Source of the DNA: Polytrichum commune
Taxonomy: Eukaryota; Streptophyta; Polytrichopsida; Polytrichales; Polytrichaceae
Length of the DNA: 64,000 nucleotides
NCBI GenBank assembly: GCA_950295325.1
Contig: OX485809.1
Coordinates: forward strand, 38,161,081 to 38,225,080
Direction of reading: 5' to 3'
A program made the position numbers and the translations under genes. Below, one piece after another: positions 47,853 to 58,716 of this stretch. Position 1 is the first letter of the stretch. Every line of letters begins with the position of its first letter. Below the pieces are notes generated by a model, which ran no database searches, was not told the DNA's origin, and was given only the letters and a program-made list of their open reading frames with translations.

Positions 47853-48224
47853 TACACTAAGTATGATATTTATTGTCACCAATTCTAATTGTCTCACTCA
47901 ATACTAATTGTAAACCACAGTGTAGTGTCACCAACACTAAACGTTAACCTAACAATATTTGTCATTCCTTGTAAAAAATTTGGGGGACTATAGATTTACA
48001 GTGTTGTAATCACTGTCACTTACCAAGTGATTTTTCATCAAAATTACAATCATCCATGACAACATTTCATCACAAGTTGCTGGTAAGAGAAGGTAGGGTT
48101 TGAGCCAATGGATGAACTCATCCCTCATCCATGAAACAATATTTGTTCCCTTATTCATAAGAAGTGGCATCCAAAAAGTTACCAGAGTGACATTAAATAG
48201 CATATTGATGACACTGAATATATC
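47853..48224. mobile_element. Second ~380-bp MITE, inverted and abutting the first
   Basis: It begins TACACTAAGTATGATATTT. It continues with the reverse complement of the 53376-53758 body (caccaattctaattgtct, agtgtagtgtcac, tcatccatgacaacatttca, ccaatggatgaactcatcc) and ends near gacactgaatatatcc. It is head-to-head with the preceding copy. Confidence 0.8.
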
Positions 48225-49454
48225 CTATTTATACCTGTTAGCCCGTAACTCATTCCTGTGACGAAATGGCTATGGCTTATTTAATTTTGTAGTATTTGCA
48301 ACTTTTCCCCTAAATTATTTACCCCTACAATTTAGCTTGGAAGAAGTCAAATTCACTGTAAACCATGTAGCCAGTTCATTCCACCCAAAAAAAACTATAT
48401 TCAACTCCTTACAACGTACTCTTATAATATATACTTTGGCCTCTTACAAATGGTTCCCATGCATGGGGCTGGCTGCGAGGACGAGACAACGCCTGAATCC
48501 CATGCCATCCCGAGGGGAACTTTTGAAACCCCCCTTTAATGTATCAAGTGGTTTCATTTGGCTTGCCAACTTACCCTCATTTTTACACACTTACAAACTA
48601 ATATTTACAAAGACTAAATGAACTTTAACCCATGCATGGAAGATACTGGCCCAGTCACCCTGCTATACCCTAAAACTGGATGTAAAATAATACAGGAAGT
48701 GCAGATATTCCCTGTATTTCGGCGAGATATGCAGGGAGCCTGCTATCAGCTAAGGACAAACAACTTCATGGCGGCTTTTAACTAAAGACGGTTCAATAGG
48801 GTAGGGCCGCAGAAAACTATAAATCATTTTAGAGGAAATTCTGAGGTAGTAAGGTAGAATGAGTGGCAGTTTTGCCTAGGTCTGCGTCTGCATTCTGGGT
48901 GGAGGCCACCTTTCATTCCCGGATGCAGGAACGACTGGGCTTGCTCTTAGCAGATGAGTTGTGCTCATGACCCTCACAGTAGATTCGAGATTAAAGCCTC
49001 CGGACACCCGAACCCCAGTGCTTCAAACCGACCATGAAGGTCACGACACTGGACACAACTCATCAATTAAGGAGCAACAATACTATTATTAAGCGAGCAA
49101 CTTCCACAAGTGGTTAAATCAATTTGAAGAACATCGGAGGTTTCTACTACAGTACAAACATATACTAATACTAAGTTTATTCGGGACTCTAAAGAACAAG
49201 GGCCTTGTGGTGGGACCCTCGTGGTCACTAAGATACGAAAAAAACATTTGTCTCTTGTGAATTAATGCGGCTTCAGACAGGAAGAATTTCTAGCAAACTT
49301 AAAATACAAGAGTGGGTACAGAGCAGTACGTAAGTTATTAGTATTGGTACTGAGGTGAGGGTATGTTCAATATTCCATACGCAACTTCATTCAATACCTA
49401 CCTACCAAAGTTAGGGAGCCCCAGCGTCATTTAATCAATCACTCATGCCTGCGT
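48225..49454. other. Intergenic with a dispersed repeat
   Basis: About 48940-49110 (gatgagttgtgctcatg, gtagattcgagattaaagcc, acaactcatcaa) matches 59640-59800 on the same strand (gatgtgttcatggc, gtagattcaagaataaagcc, acaactcatcaac). No gene is seen. Confidence 0.45.
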
Positions 49455-49920
49455 GCAGTCGAGTTATCCGTAAAGTCCCTCAAAGACGAAGGAAGGAGCG
49501 AGCTAGGGAGGGATGACCCATCCTTGTTTGAAGAGAAAGAAACAAAAACAAAAACACACACACACACTTCCTTTTAAGAGCTCATTAACTAGCTCGCCAT
49601 GTATCGGAGCGAGTTTGGAAAGTTGGGTGCAGCTTTTGAGATTTTCTTTTTCTATTTTTTAATTTTGAGAGAATTGTGTGATTTGAAATAGGTTATGTGC
49701 ATGGGACCTGTTGTCGTAAGTCCCGGATCAACCTGCAATACAAGGCTAGCTTGGCCTAGCCACCCATCCACCCATCCTTCCTAGTAAGATAAGCTAGAAA
49801 GTTGGTTTTCACTGGCTCGACATCGTCTTTTTGTGTATGGTTATTCAAGAATAAAGAAAAGTTGGGTGGCGGCTTTGTGATCATTCTTATAAACGCGAGG
49901 TTTGGGACTAACCCCCCTGG
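49455..49920 (+). repeat. Dispersed repeat R1, copy
   Basis: It starts gagttatccgtaaagtccct and ends ggtttgggactaa. Internal matches to 27960-28412 include gagagaattgtgtgattt, gtgcatgggacctgtt, acaaggctagcttggcc and aagctagaaagttggtttt. An (AC)n tract sits at 49553-49567. Confidence 0.75.
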
Positions 49921-51602
49921 TGTTTTTTTTGCATTTTGTATTTTTGCATTCTTTTGGGTACATATCTGAACAACTTCTTCAACTTCAAAATGTAACCAAA
50001 AACAAACCAACGAGGGTAACAAACCAAACCAAAGTACCCATCACGGGTCTTAGCTTCCATGACATCACTAAACTACTCCTAGTGGCCATTGACACAACAC
50101 ACCTTATCAAACCATTGGAGAACACCATCAAAAGCAACGTCCGGTGCTTTCTCAAAGAGCCTTGAGGGTTCTGTCGTGTAAATAGCGATCGTGTGTCACT
50201 GCAGCTCGAGTACCAACCACCACTAACAAACAACACTAAAACATAGCAAAGTCACACATAAATAACACACCTCGACAGAGAAGGAAGAGAGTCAAACCCT
50301 TGCAAGAGCTCTAAATCTCTCTTCAAATGCACACAATGAGCTATCTCTCATTCCACCACGGGAGAATCCAAGAGTGTAAGTAGGGGAAGAAGAACTCAAG
50401 ATTTATTGAAAAAACATGCAATCTTCACCTCACACAAGCTCTCTCCACACACTCACTCATAAGACTTGACTTGGCAAGAATGCCAAGCCAAGGAGGAGGC
50501 TCCTCACTTAGGAGCCTTCCTCTCCACATCTAGATTCATCCATCCAAATCTAGATGGATGAAATCCAACGGATAAGGTGCGGCCGTCGACGCCACATACC
50601 GTGACAGTTCTTTGCCACTCAATCCCACCAAACCAAACTTGATAAGACCAGCATTGCATACATCCCGAGTGGAGGACTCTTCCTTCATACCACATATGAA
50701 CAAACGTGAGTGTAAGAAAAAGGGGTATATTTGAGGAGACACTAGCAACATACAAAGTATACATAAAGGGAGAGGTGTTAATTTTATGTATTGTGTACAT
50801 TTAAAAAGGGCTATTGAACATTTTGAAGGAAGTAAAGGCAAATGTTCTAAAGGGAGACCTATCTCATATTATCTAGGGTAGATCGATGTAGGCACAAATC
50901 CTCAGTTAAAGTAAAACTTAAAAGTAAAACTTAAAAGTAAAACTATTGAGATCCAATGTAAGACCGATGGAGATTGCCAATGGTTTGAGCGCTCACGTGC
51001 ACCATGCCATAGTATTCAAGTAGGAATTGCGTCTTCCTCCTATTGAAACCATCAACTCACAAGATTCTTGTGACAATGGGAATATTCCCCTCACCGAGCC
51101 TCATATTCTAGCCTTGAGATGTCCGTAGTGCGCTCAAAGTACTAAACCCGTGCTTTCACATTCAACTCTTTACTATACAAATAACTCTTGGGAAATGGAA
51201 TGACACGACACGACATGACATGACATTAGTTTTAAAGTCGGGGGAGCAATTGAAAAGGCGGCTTACACCATAGTTAGTACTGGAGTGGCCTTGAAGGACA
51301 AACTGTATGTGTAGGAGAATTTAGAGCTGGATATTATTTTTACAACTTGCTCTTTAGTTACCATTTATTTGTATGTTGTAGTACCCAAAAACCTTGTGAT
51401 TTTAGGACAGTGGGTGGTACTTGTTTGGGCTTGGATATAAAAAAAACTACGGTGTACTTTCTTCAATAGCACAAACTATGTGTGATGTTGTTTATTATCA
51501 TTATCATTATTATTATTCCTTTTTTCAACGTAAAGAATTACTCCTTTTACACTAGAGTTTAGTATACCGGTGGTTTCATATGGTTTTTGTCACCGAAGGT
51601 AG
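49921..51602. other. Intergenic; dispersed repeat, no gene
   Basis: About 50660-50880 matches 25600-25800 (cttcataccacatatgaaca, gtgagtgtaa, gtgtacatt). Short overlapping ORFs near 49756-50236 have no recognisable domain. A short palindrome, tctagattcatccatccaaatctaga, lies near 50529-50555. Confidence 0.4.
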
Positions 51603-51735
51603 AGCATAACATTGTTTAGATCCATAACAATGTTTTGTGGGACTGATGGGATTCTTTAGAATATTCTGCACATTCATTCCGAATGTATTCTACATGATTG
51701 TGGATGTGGACACACATCCATAACTGTAATGAGAG
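51603..51735. mobile_element. Small foldback MITE, related to 36219-36333
   Basis: It shares cataacattgtttagatcca, aatgttttgtgggact and tctacatgattgtgga-type arms with the copy at 36219. Confidence 0.5.
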
Positions 51736-51739
51736 CCAC

Positions 51740-52285
51740 CCTTAAACCAAATTGTTGAAGTAAAAGGTGGTGCAAATTTTTATTTCCGTGTAGGAAGATT
51801 GAGATTAGGAGGACCGCAATTTTTTTGGTGATTTTTTAACCCTTAAATTGAAATTACGTTGATTTTTGAAGCCAAAAGTGGGTCCGAACACATTGTTAAT
51901 GGTTAAAGTCTGTCATAACCGCTCATTTGGAGACAAATTCCTCCTCACTTCAGCACTCAAAAGGGGGGACATGTGTCATGGCATTGTCGATTCTATGATG
52001 ATACCATAACAAAATGGGAGATTTAGGGTTAGTTTCCATGTAGACGCTTCTCGCCCACCAAATTCTAATGGAAATGTAGATTCCATTTGGTGACATCTGC
52101 ATTTTCATTAAAATCATATTAGTGAACACCCTACATGGAAACTAACCCCTAGAAACCGTGAAATGTGGAACCTTATTTTGACCACCCGCGAAAAGAGAAT
52201 ACCAAAAGTAGTCCTAGGTTGATCAAAATTAGTCCTTGGCACCCTTTAGAGTCCCGATGGGGTCTTCATTGGGATTAGGTACGTG
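51740..52285 (+). repeat. Dispersed repeat R3 carrying a small MITE
   Basis: It is matched in inverted orientation by 54727-55250. Landmarks are cctcctcacttcagcactca, gacatgtgtcatggca, then the MITE at 52023-52151, then gaaaagagaatacc, cctaggttgat and gttgccacc/ggcacccttt..gggt. A copy without the MITE is at 24600-24900. Confidence 0.75.
52023..52151. mobile_element. MITE 'TTAGGGTTAGTTTCCATGTAG', 129 bp
   Basis: It begins ttagggttagtttccatgta and ends tacatggaaactaaccccta. Related elements are at 54847-54983 (same host repeat) and 61960-62360 (longer). TTA at the tips may reflect a TTA/TAA target (PIF/Harbinger type), but this is inference. Confidence 0.75.
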
Positions 52286-52994
52286 GTTCTACTAAAGATG
52301 GCTACTTGCTCCTTCTTCTTTTGTCGAGAATGTAATGAAATGATGGTTATGACATGATCATATTGAAAGGGATGAAACTAGTACTTAAGAGGGGGGACAA
52401 GACTTGGTCTAAGTTACGAAGCTATGACAAGCATTGAAGCGGCTTGAGAAACAAACAAAGGAGAAAATAAAAGGAGACCGTGGTCTTCAAAGCCTCTCCA
52501 TCGACGGGTTGCAGTGCGATTAAATTAAAGGGTGAGGCATCAAGAACCGATAAAATAAAGAGAGTTTGCGTCTGTTTAGAAGGACTAATAGCGGGGAATT
52601 GTTTTTCTTGCAACAAGAAACAACTTATGAGGAGAATGAATAATAAGAATAATAAATCATAAATATGGAAATTGCTACAAATGTGGAAGCGGTAAAAATA
52701 GGGTAACACATAGTCAATCTATTGTCAATCTATGGTAGATCTATAGTCGATCCATAACCCAAATTCCACAAACACTAGCAAATGGGAAAGCGTTGTCCAA
52801 AAACAACCGTGATGCCATCTTAATTTGAGAATATAATATATGTATTTGAAGTGGAACTTTTATCTAAATTATTATTCTAATTCATGTGTAAGTCATAACA
52901 TTACTCAACAGTAGGTTGACCATGGGATCAAATCTTCATTGCCCCAAGTAGCTGGAAGGCTTGTGAGGACCACTATCACCAACATAGTCGAGAC
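52286..52994. other. Intergenic; dispersed repeat, no gene
   Basis: 52531-52720 repeats the segment at 8024-8205. The remainder is unassigned. Confidence 0.4.
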
Positions 52995-53220
52995 AACTAC
53001 ACTAAATGTGATATTTGGTATCACCTACTATTTGAGATTATGCAATGCTATATTTATTTATTGTGTATCTCGTGTTTTTACCAAGAATTGTGAAATTGAT
53101 AGTTTGAACATTATAAAACATTAACAACTTTACTTGGTAAAAAAAATCACATCCACAATATAAAACATATAGCATTGTGTAAATCCAAATACTGAGTAAC
53201 ACTAAATATCATATATAGTG
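52995..53220. mobile_element. MITE, 'CTACACTAAAT' group, ~226 bp
   Basis: The left end reads AACTACACTAAATGTG. The right end is diverged (reverse complement CACTATATATGATATTTAGTG). The core has accaagaattgtgaaattga and caactttacttggta inverted phrases like the other members. Confidence 0.75.
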
Positions 53221-53375
53221 CCGCAATGTCAATGCAACCATGTAGGATATGACAACAACTACATCCAAATCTAGGGTTAGGAAATTTTGAAGATAGGGGT
53301 TAGGCTCAGACTAGGAGGCAAGGCGTTAAGAAGTCATAAGGAGAACTGTATGGGGGAAAGGTTTTTGTGAAAGAA

Positions 53376-53758
53376 TGACACTAAACATGATAATTAGTGT
53401 CATATATATGGTATTTTATGTCACTATGGTAACTTTTCGGATGACACTTTCTTATGAATAAGTGAGCGAATATTGTCATGAATGATGGATGAGTTCATCC
53501 ATTGGCCAAAACCCTACCTTCCCTTGTAAGCAACTTGTGATAAAACATTGTCATGGAGGATGGCTATTTGGATGAGAAATCACTTGGTAAGTGACAGTAA
53601 TTGCAAAATTGTAAATCTATCATCCCCCAATAAACGTATGAGGAATGACAAACAAGGTTGGGTTAACATGTAGTGTTCGTGACACTACACCTCGGTTTAC
53701 AATTAGTATGGAGCAAGACAATTAGAATCGGTGACACTAAATATAATGTTTAGTGTAC
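53376..53758. mobile_element. MITE, ~380-bp 'CACTAAAT' class, uninterrupted copy
   Basis: It begins tgacactaaacatgat and ends aatataatgtttagtgta. The interior has tgaatgatggatgagttcat, cttgtgataaaacattgtc, acttggtaagtgacag and gacactacacctcgg. It serves as the reference for the two damaged copies at 46805 and 47853. Confidence 0.8.
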
Positions 53759-54435
53759 CACATTTGAATAGGACGGTAGGTTAGAAGTTAGTTGCGACCA
53801 TGAAGACAATAAAGATCTTAGTGTTGTGACCTCCTCATGGCAATAAGAGTAAGAGAGTCCCCACCAGACCGGGCACACGCTAAATAGAAAAAAAAAAAAT
53901 TTATACCTTTGGGGAGGCCTCCATCTTGGGCAGGGCAGCTCATCGTGAGTTAAAAACCCATCATAACCTAGGCATACCCCCGCCATAATTAAGAAGCAAT
54001 CGATAAGATAATGACACCTATTATCTGACACAAGAGAAAGTAGGATATCAAAGTATATGATATTAAAGCAATCTCTTGGTGAGCCAAAGGAGGGCCGCTA
54101 TATGAACCATTCATGGCGGGGAAAGGTCTTAACTATGCCTGGGCCGGTGGATGACTGCTGGTGGGGCTCACTTTGTGCTGGTATCGCCACCTAAGAACCC
54201 GGGATGCCCCCATTTATGTTGTTGGCATGCCCCATGCCCAGTCTCCTGGGAATGATCGAATAATTGTTTGAAGTTGCAGAATTGTTGTGTATGTGTATGA
54301 GTATGTGACAAATCTACGTAAGATGCTAGAGCTACAACAAAGTTAAGATGAAGAAAGCTTTGGGATGATGAGATCTTGATAGACCTCCCAAAGTGATTGA
54401 CTAGGGCATCTCCAAAAAGAGATAAACTAACCCCT
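53759..54435. other. Intergenic, GC-richer, unassigned
   Basis: Contains an A run (53890-53901) and a GC-rich segment (54085-54250) with no recognised motif. No gene supported. Confidence 0.35.
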
Positions 54436-54660
54436 TCAGTGCATTGATTATCCCAATTAGTGAGTGTTACTATTTGGAGTTACGTAGTGTTGTAACTATT
54501 TAACGAGAATGTAATATTTTACCAAGCAAAGTCATTTATGTTCTATAATGTCTGAACAACCTATTGAACATATGTTAGTAAAAATAAAACTCTTGAGTAA
54601 GACGTTGTTGCACTGCGTACTTTGTATAGGAACATGCACGTATTGGAATAATCAGTGTAG
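54436..54660. mobile_element. MITE, 'TGATTATCCCAATTAGTG' subclass, ~225 bp
   Basis: The left end reads gcattgattatcccaattag and the right end in reverse complement ctacactgattattccaata. The core has ttaccaagcaaagtcattta and gtccgaacaacctattgaac-like text, shared with 61709-61927. Confidence 0.75.
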
Positions 54661-54726
54661 GAGATTGCACGAAGGGTTGAGAGGCAATGGAACCTAAGGA
54701 CCGAGAGTATAGGATAACCACCTAGT

Positions 54727-55250
54727 ATTCCCAATCAGGACCCCGTTGGGAATCCAAAGGGTGCCAGAATTTCGGTAAACCTAGGATTGATTTCAGTATT
54801 CTCTTTTCATGGTGGGTTCAAATAAGGGCCCATGTTTCACGGTTTCTATGGGTTAGTTTCCACATAGGTTGCTTCACCCATGAGATTATTAGAAGTGTAG
54901 ATTCCATCTGGTGGCATTTAGGTGGAATCTAAATTTCCACTAAAATATGGTGTGCGAGCGGCCTACATGGAAACTAACCCTAACTCTCCAACTTCCATTA
55001 AGGTATTACCATGGAATCAATAGTGCCATGACACATGTCCCCGGTTTTGAGTGCTAAAGTGAGGAGGAATTTGTCTTAAAATGAGTGGTTATGGCATACT
55101 CTAGGCATTATTAGCGTGTTCATGCCAATTTATGGCTTCAAAATTCAAAGTAATCTCAATTTAAGGAATAAAATTACCGAACAAAATAATAGTCCTCCTT
55201 ATTTCTATCTTCATACATGGGAAAATTTTGCACCACCTTATACTTCTCAA
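54727..55250 (-). repeat. Dispersed repeat R3 with MITE, inverted copy
   Basis: It is the reverse complement of 51740-52285 with moderate divergence. The MITE 54847-54983 lies at the same internal position, so the MITE was present before the two copies separated. Confidence 0.75.
54847..54983. mobile_element. MITE 'GGGTTAGTTTCCA', ~137 bp
   Basis: It begins tgggttagtttccacatagg and ends ctacatggaaactaacccta. Its internal text (tagattccatctggtggcat) matches that of 52023-52151. Confidence 0.75.
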
Positions 55251-56375
55251 ATTTGGCGCATAATCTCTTAAGCCCTAAGAGCAGGCGGGTTCTAGCTTGA
55301 AGTAAAGATGTACTCTAAAGTATGAATTAGAAACTTTATGTTGTGTTGCCATACAAAAGGAAGTTTTATGGAGTCAATTTGGAATCACATCCATGTGATT
55401 GACATATGGATCTGCATTCTTGGTCTCCACCAAATCGTTTTACAAGCATTTTCCTTTAGTAAATAATAAGTATCAAAGTCACTCAATCTTCGATACGATC
55501 GGCTGAGAAATTGAGTTGCATAGTTTGGTGGGAAAACTTAAAATATTCTTGCCATTGACATTGTCACCACTTTCCCAAAGTAGCTCATTTTGTAACAATG
55601 AACAAAAATGAAGGGTTCCAACCCACTGCAAAGTCCATATCTCAGTGTCAGTGGCATAGAATTTCGATTCCGTTTGCTCTAGACAACTCAAAGCTTCATT
55701 ATGTCAAGGTGCAAGAAAAGAGAAATGAAGTGTTTACCTCGAGAAACGCTCGCAACCACTTTCTTTTTGGCTTCTTGGGCATTTAGGGGTTGAGAGATCG
55801 TTTATAAGTGGCTCTACCTTAGATGGAAGACCAGGCTGACCAAAGGAACATGACCACCAACCCACACTCTATAGTGAGGATTTGGGCGAACCAACCCATA
55901 CACTTGTTCATTATCGGATACCTAAACCCTTGCCTCCAAGGAACCAGTGCATGGGTTGTTTTGCCCCAACCTATAGTGAGGAGGAGGCAAATAGTGAAGA
56001 AGGAGAAAGTTATGGGGAATTAGTTGGGCGGATCCACAAGAACAACTACTAAAGAAAGGGAATTGGTTCAAAATCGGCCGGTTTAAAATATGAAGAATAA
56101 GGAATCAACTCCCATCCTTAAATGACACACTTGTCTCCCGAACAAGGAAGTTGGCCTACACACTAACACACAAGCCGCCTTGTCAGATGCCTTTGAGAAG
56201 TAGAGGTCAGCGCTGACGACCTATATGGGATTGGTAAGAAGAATCCCTCTTTCTTCCTATTGCATTGTGGGGCCGCCAAATTTTCCCACACATAACTTAA
56301 TGCCCCTTTCATTTTATGTTGTGCTCCCTTACAAAATGAACGTTTTTTTCCCAACTTCAGTATTGTTCATTCTAG
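55251..56375. other. Intergenic, no gene seen
   Basis: Short ORFs (for example 55479-55691 on -, 55598-55786 on +) overlap antisense and have no recognisable motif. Confidence 0.4.
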
Positions 56376-56701
56376 CTACACTAAATAGGTAGATTAGTGT
56401 TGGAAACACTAATAGTCGACGAAAACGCTAAATGTAAATTGTCTCTATAGTGTTAGAACACTAAATGTCAACTCTAACACTATTTGTACCAAGTAGTAAC
56501 TTTAAATCTTTACATGAGCGCATTTAGTGTTAGATGATATTTTGTAAATCTTGGAAGGAAGAATTGAAGGAAGAAGAATATGAGAACCTCGTAAAAGGTA
56601 TAATTTGTTCAAACCCTATTCAAACACTAATTGTAATATCAGTTGAAAATTAGTGTTTTAGGTAACTATTGCATCTAACACTAATCTACCTATTTAGTAT
56701 A
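56376..56701. mobile_element. MITE, 'CTACACTAAATAGGTAGATT' subclass, ~326 bp
   Basis: The left end reads CTACACTAAATAGGTAGATT and the right end in reverse complement TATACTAAATAGGTAGATTA, each followed by agtgtt. The interior repeats 'aacactaa' phrases on both strands. A lone end of this type lies at 62480-62520. Confidence 0.8.
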
Positions 56702-56743
56702 CCACATTGAACTAACATGTAAGATGTTTTGGTGTTTTATTTC

Positions 56744-56975
56744 ACGACATTAAATATGATGTTTAGTGTCACTCATGGTTTGGAGTTACAAAGTGTCGTA
56801 TCTTTTCACTGTTGGATGCAATTTTTTTTACCAAGTAAAGTTGTAAGTCTTCGAATGTTTTGACAATCGTTGGCGAATTAATTACGAGACATATATACAA
56901 TAGTTAGATATAGGAGTTTTGTGTAGCTCCATATATATCCAAATAGTGAGTGCCACTAAATACAATATGTATTCG
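56744..56975. mobile_element. MITE, 'CTACACTAAAT' group, ~230 bp, diverged
   Basis: It begins cgacattaaatatgatgttt, agtgtcact and ends gtgccactaaatacaatatg. Internal ttaccaagtaaagttgtaag matches 37526-37748. Confidence 0.7.
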
Positions 56976-57152
56976 GGCTTATATAGGCTTGGCTTTGTGT
57001 GTGTGAATAAAGTAGAGAAGTGGGACTTGTGATTGGGGGCTCATCACTTCACGTGGGGCAACACCACACCTACCCGGGCCGGTCAATGCCAAGAATCAAA
57101 GTGGTGGTTGGAGGTCAAAGGCCATGAGTTGCTGAGCTGGGATGATGAGGTG

Positions 57153-57701
57153 AGGGCCACTTCACACACGAGACTGAAGGCCCGTGACCATTGCAATGTA
57201 AGAGCTCTCATTGGTCGAAAGGGTGCAGACCGTCCAAGTTCACTTCAAACACAAAGGTGAAGGCCTAAAGGTTCAAGGAAGATTTCATGGATGAAAAGTT
57301 TATATGGAGTCCTACATGGCGGACTATGGATAAGGTTTCATGTCTCCCGGAATTTTCGTCAGGTCCACCTGACGCAAATTCCGGGAGACCATGGTTTTTT
57401 TTTAAAAAAAAAAAAGATTCGAGTAGGATAGATTCTAGGATAGACAAACACCACCAAGTAATTCTCCTAAATTGATAGAGTTTAAGACATATTAAAGTAA
57501 ACCAAATCCTCCCCTCTTCTTCCGCCAACAAAATATGCAATGCACCTGCAACAGGGTCCATTCTCGCTTCACACTATGCTTGAGGGCCCGTGACTACATA
57601 AAACGGCTTTCCCAACACCCATGGTACGGCCTTTGGATGAGAGACAAGGGTCCTCACCATTACAAGGTCACGGGCTCTTGGCTCATGTGTGATGTGGCCC
57701 T
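57153..57701. mobile_element. TIR element, 'AGGGCCACTTCACAC' family, 549 bp
   Basis: The left end reads agggccacttcacacacgag and the right end in reverse complement aagggccacatcacacatga. 'agagcccgtgacc'-type text follows at both ends. Its core is interrupted by a 48-bp near-perfect palindrome and a T/A run (57342-57416). Confidence 0.75.
57342..57389. repeat. 48-bp near-perfect palindrome
   Basis: The arm 57342-57364 (gtctcccggaattttcgtca, ggt) and its mate 57367-57389 match at 22 of 23 positions with a 2-bp loop. A run of T directly followed by a run of A (57394-57415) makes a second, adjacent inverted repeat. Confidence 0.9.
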
Positions 57702-58239
57702 TAGTCTATGTGAGGCCAAATCCACCACCCTTAAGCGTCCTAGTCCGGGTGATGGCTTTGCGAGTCACATGTATCTCTTACAACTTGAACCATGTGCAAA
57801 GTAATTTTTATGTCCAAAAGAACACATATTGTTTCCACTCATTGTACTTTATTAATGTTAGCCTCTTGGCTTGTGGTAGAGTTGGCTTTCTCAAGCGTCC
57901 AACCCGTGGCTTTAGCCACACATGCCCTTAAGGACATTCCCCTCGCTCGTTTAATCTTCACTTCCTTTTTCTTGCCATTGCAAGAATCTTCCACATTCTC
58001 CATTAATAATGCAAGTGAGTTATTTTGACCAAGAGGTGCAAGTGTTGAAAAACACTTTTCTCAATGGTTAAACACATTCATACAAACCCACACGTGGCAC
58101 CAACTAGCCTAAATGAATATAACTTCTTAGCTACCACTAAAGATGGCCTAATGTGATCTAGTTTTTTATGTGCTAATACTTACTACTTGAGCTAGCCTTG
58201 CTAACCCCTAGATAGTCTAAATGAATTGTTGCTAGGCAA
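57702..58239. other. Intergenic, no gene seen
   Basis: Overlapping short + frames only. No repeats recognised before the minisatellite. Confidence 0.35.
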
Positions 58240-58716
58240 CCCAGCTGCCTTCTGATTCCAGTCCCGGGTGTGGTCTAACCTCCAAGCCCAGCTGCCTTTG
58301 ATTCCAGTCCCGGGTGGTCTAACCTCCAAGCCCAGCTGCCTTCTGATTACAGTCGCGGTGTGGCCTAACTTACCAAGCCCAGCTGCCTTCTGATTACAGT
58401 CGCGGTGTGGCCTAACTTACCGAGCCCAACTGCCTTCGGTTCCAGTCCCGGGTGGTCTAACCTCCAAGCCTAGTTGCCTTCTGATTACAGTCGCGGTGTG
58501 GCCTAACTTACCGAGCCCAGTTGCCTTCTGTTCCAGTCCCGGGTGGTCTAACTTACCAAGCCCAACTGCCTTTGATTCCAGTCGCGGTGTGGCCTAACTT
58601 ACCAAGCCCAACTGCCTTCTGTTCCAGTCCCGGGTGGTCTAACCTCCAAGCCCAGCTGCCTTCTGTTCCAGTCCCGGGTGGTCTAACCTCCAAGCCCAGC
58701 TGCCTTCTGATTTCAG
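58240..58716 (+). repeat. Minisatellite, ~11 units of 43-47 bp, two unit types
   Basis: Units start at about 58240, 58286, 58330, 58377, 58424, 58468, 58515, 58560, 58606, 58650 and 58694 with (c)ccagctgccttctg. Type A continues ttccagtcccgggtggtcta, acctccaag. Type B continues attacagtcgcggtgtggcc, taacttacc. Units 3, 4 and 6 are type B, unit 8 is mixed, and the rest are type A or nearly so. It is markedly GC-rich against its surroundings. An 82-codon + frame through it only reflects the repeat. Confidence 0.95.

Noticed and set aside
50020-50560. Possible solo LTR of a retrotransposon (CT- and AC-rich, leader-like text)
   Set aside because: No TG...CA boundaries, target duplication, primer-binding site or polypurine tract could be identified, and no second copy occurs in the window.
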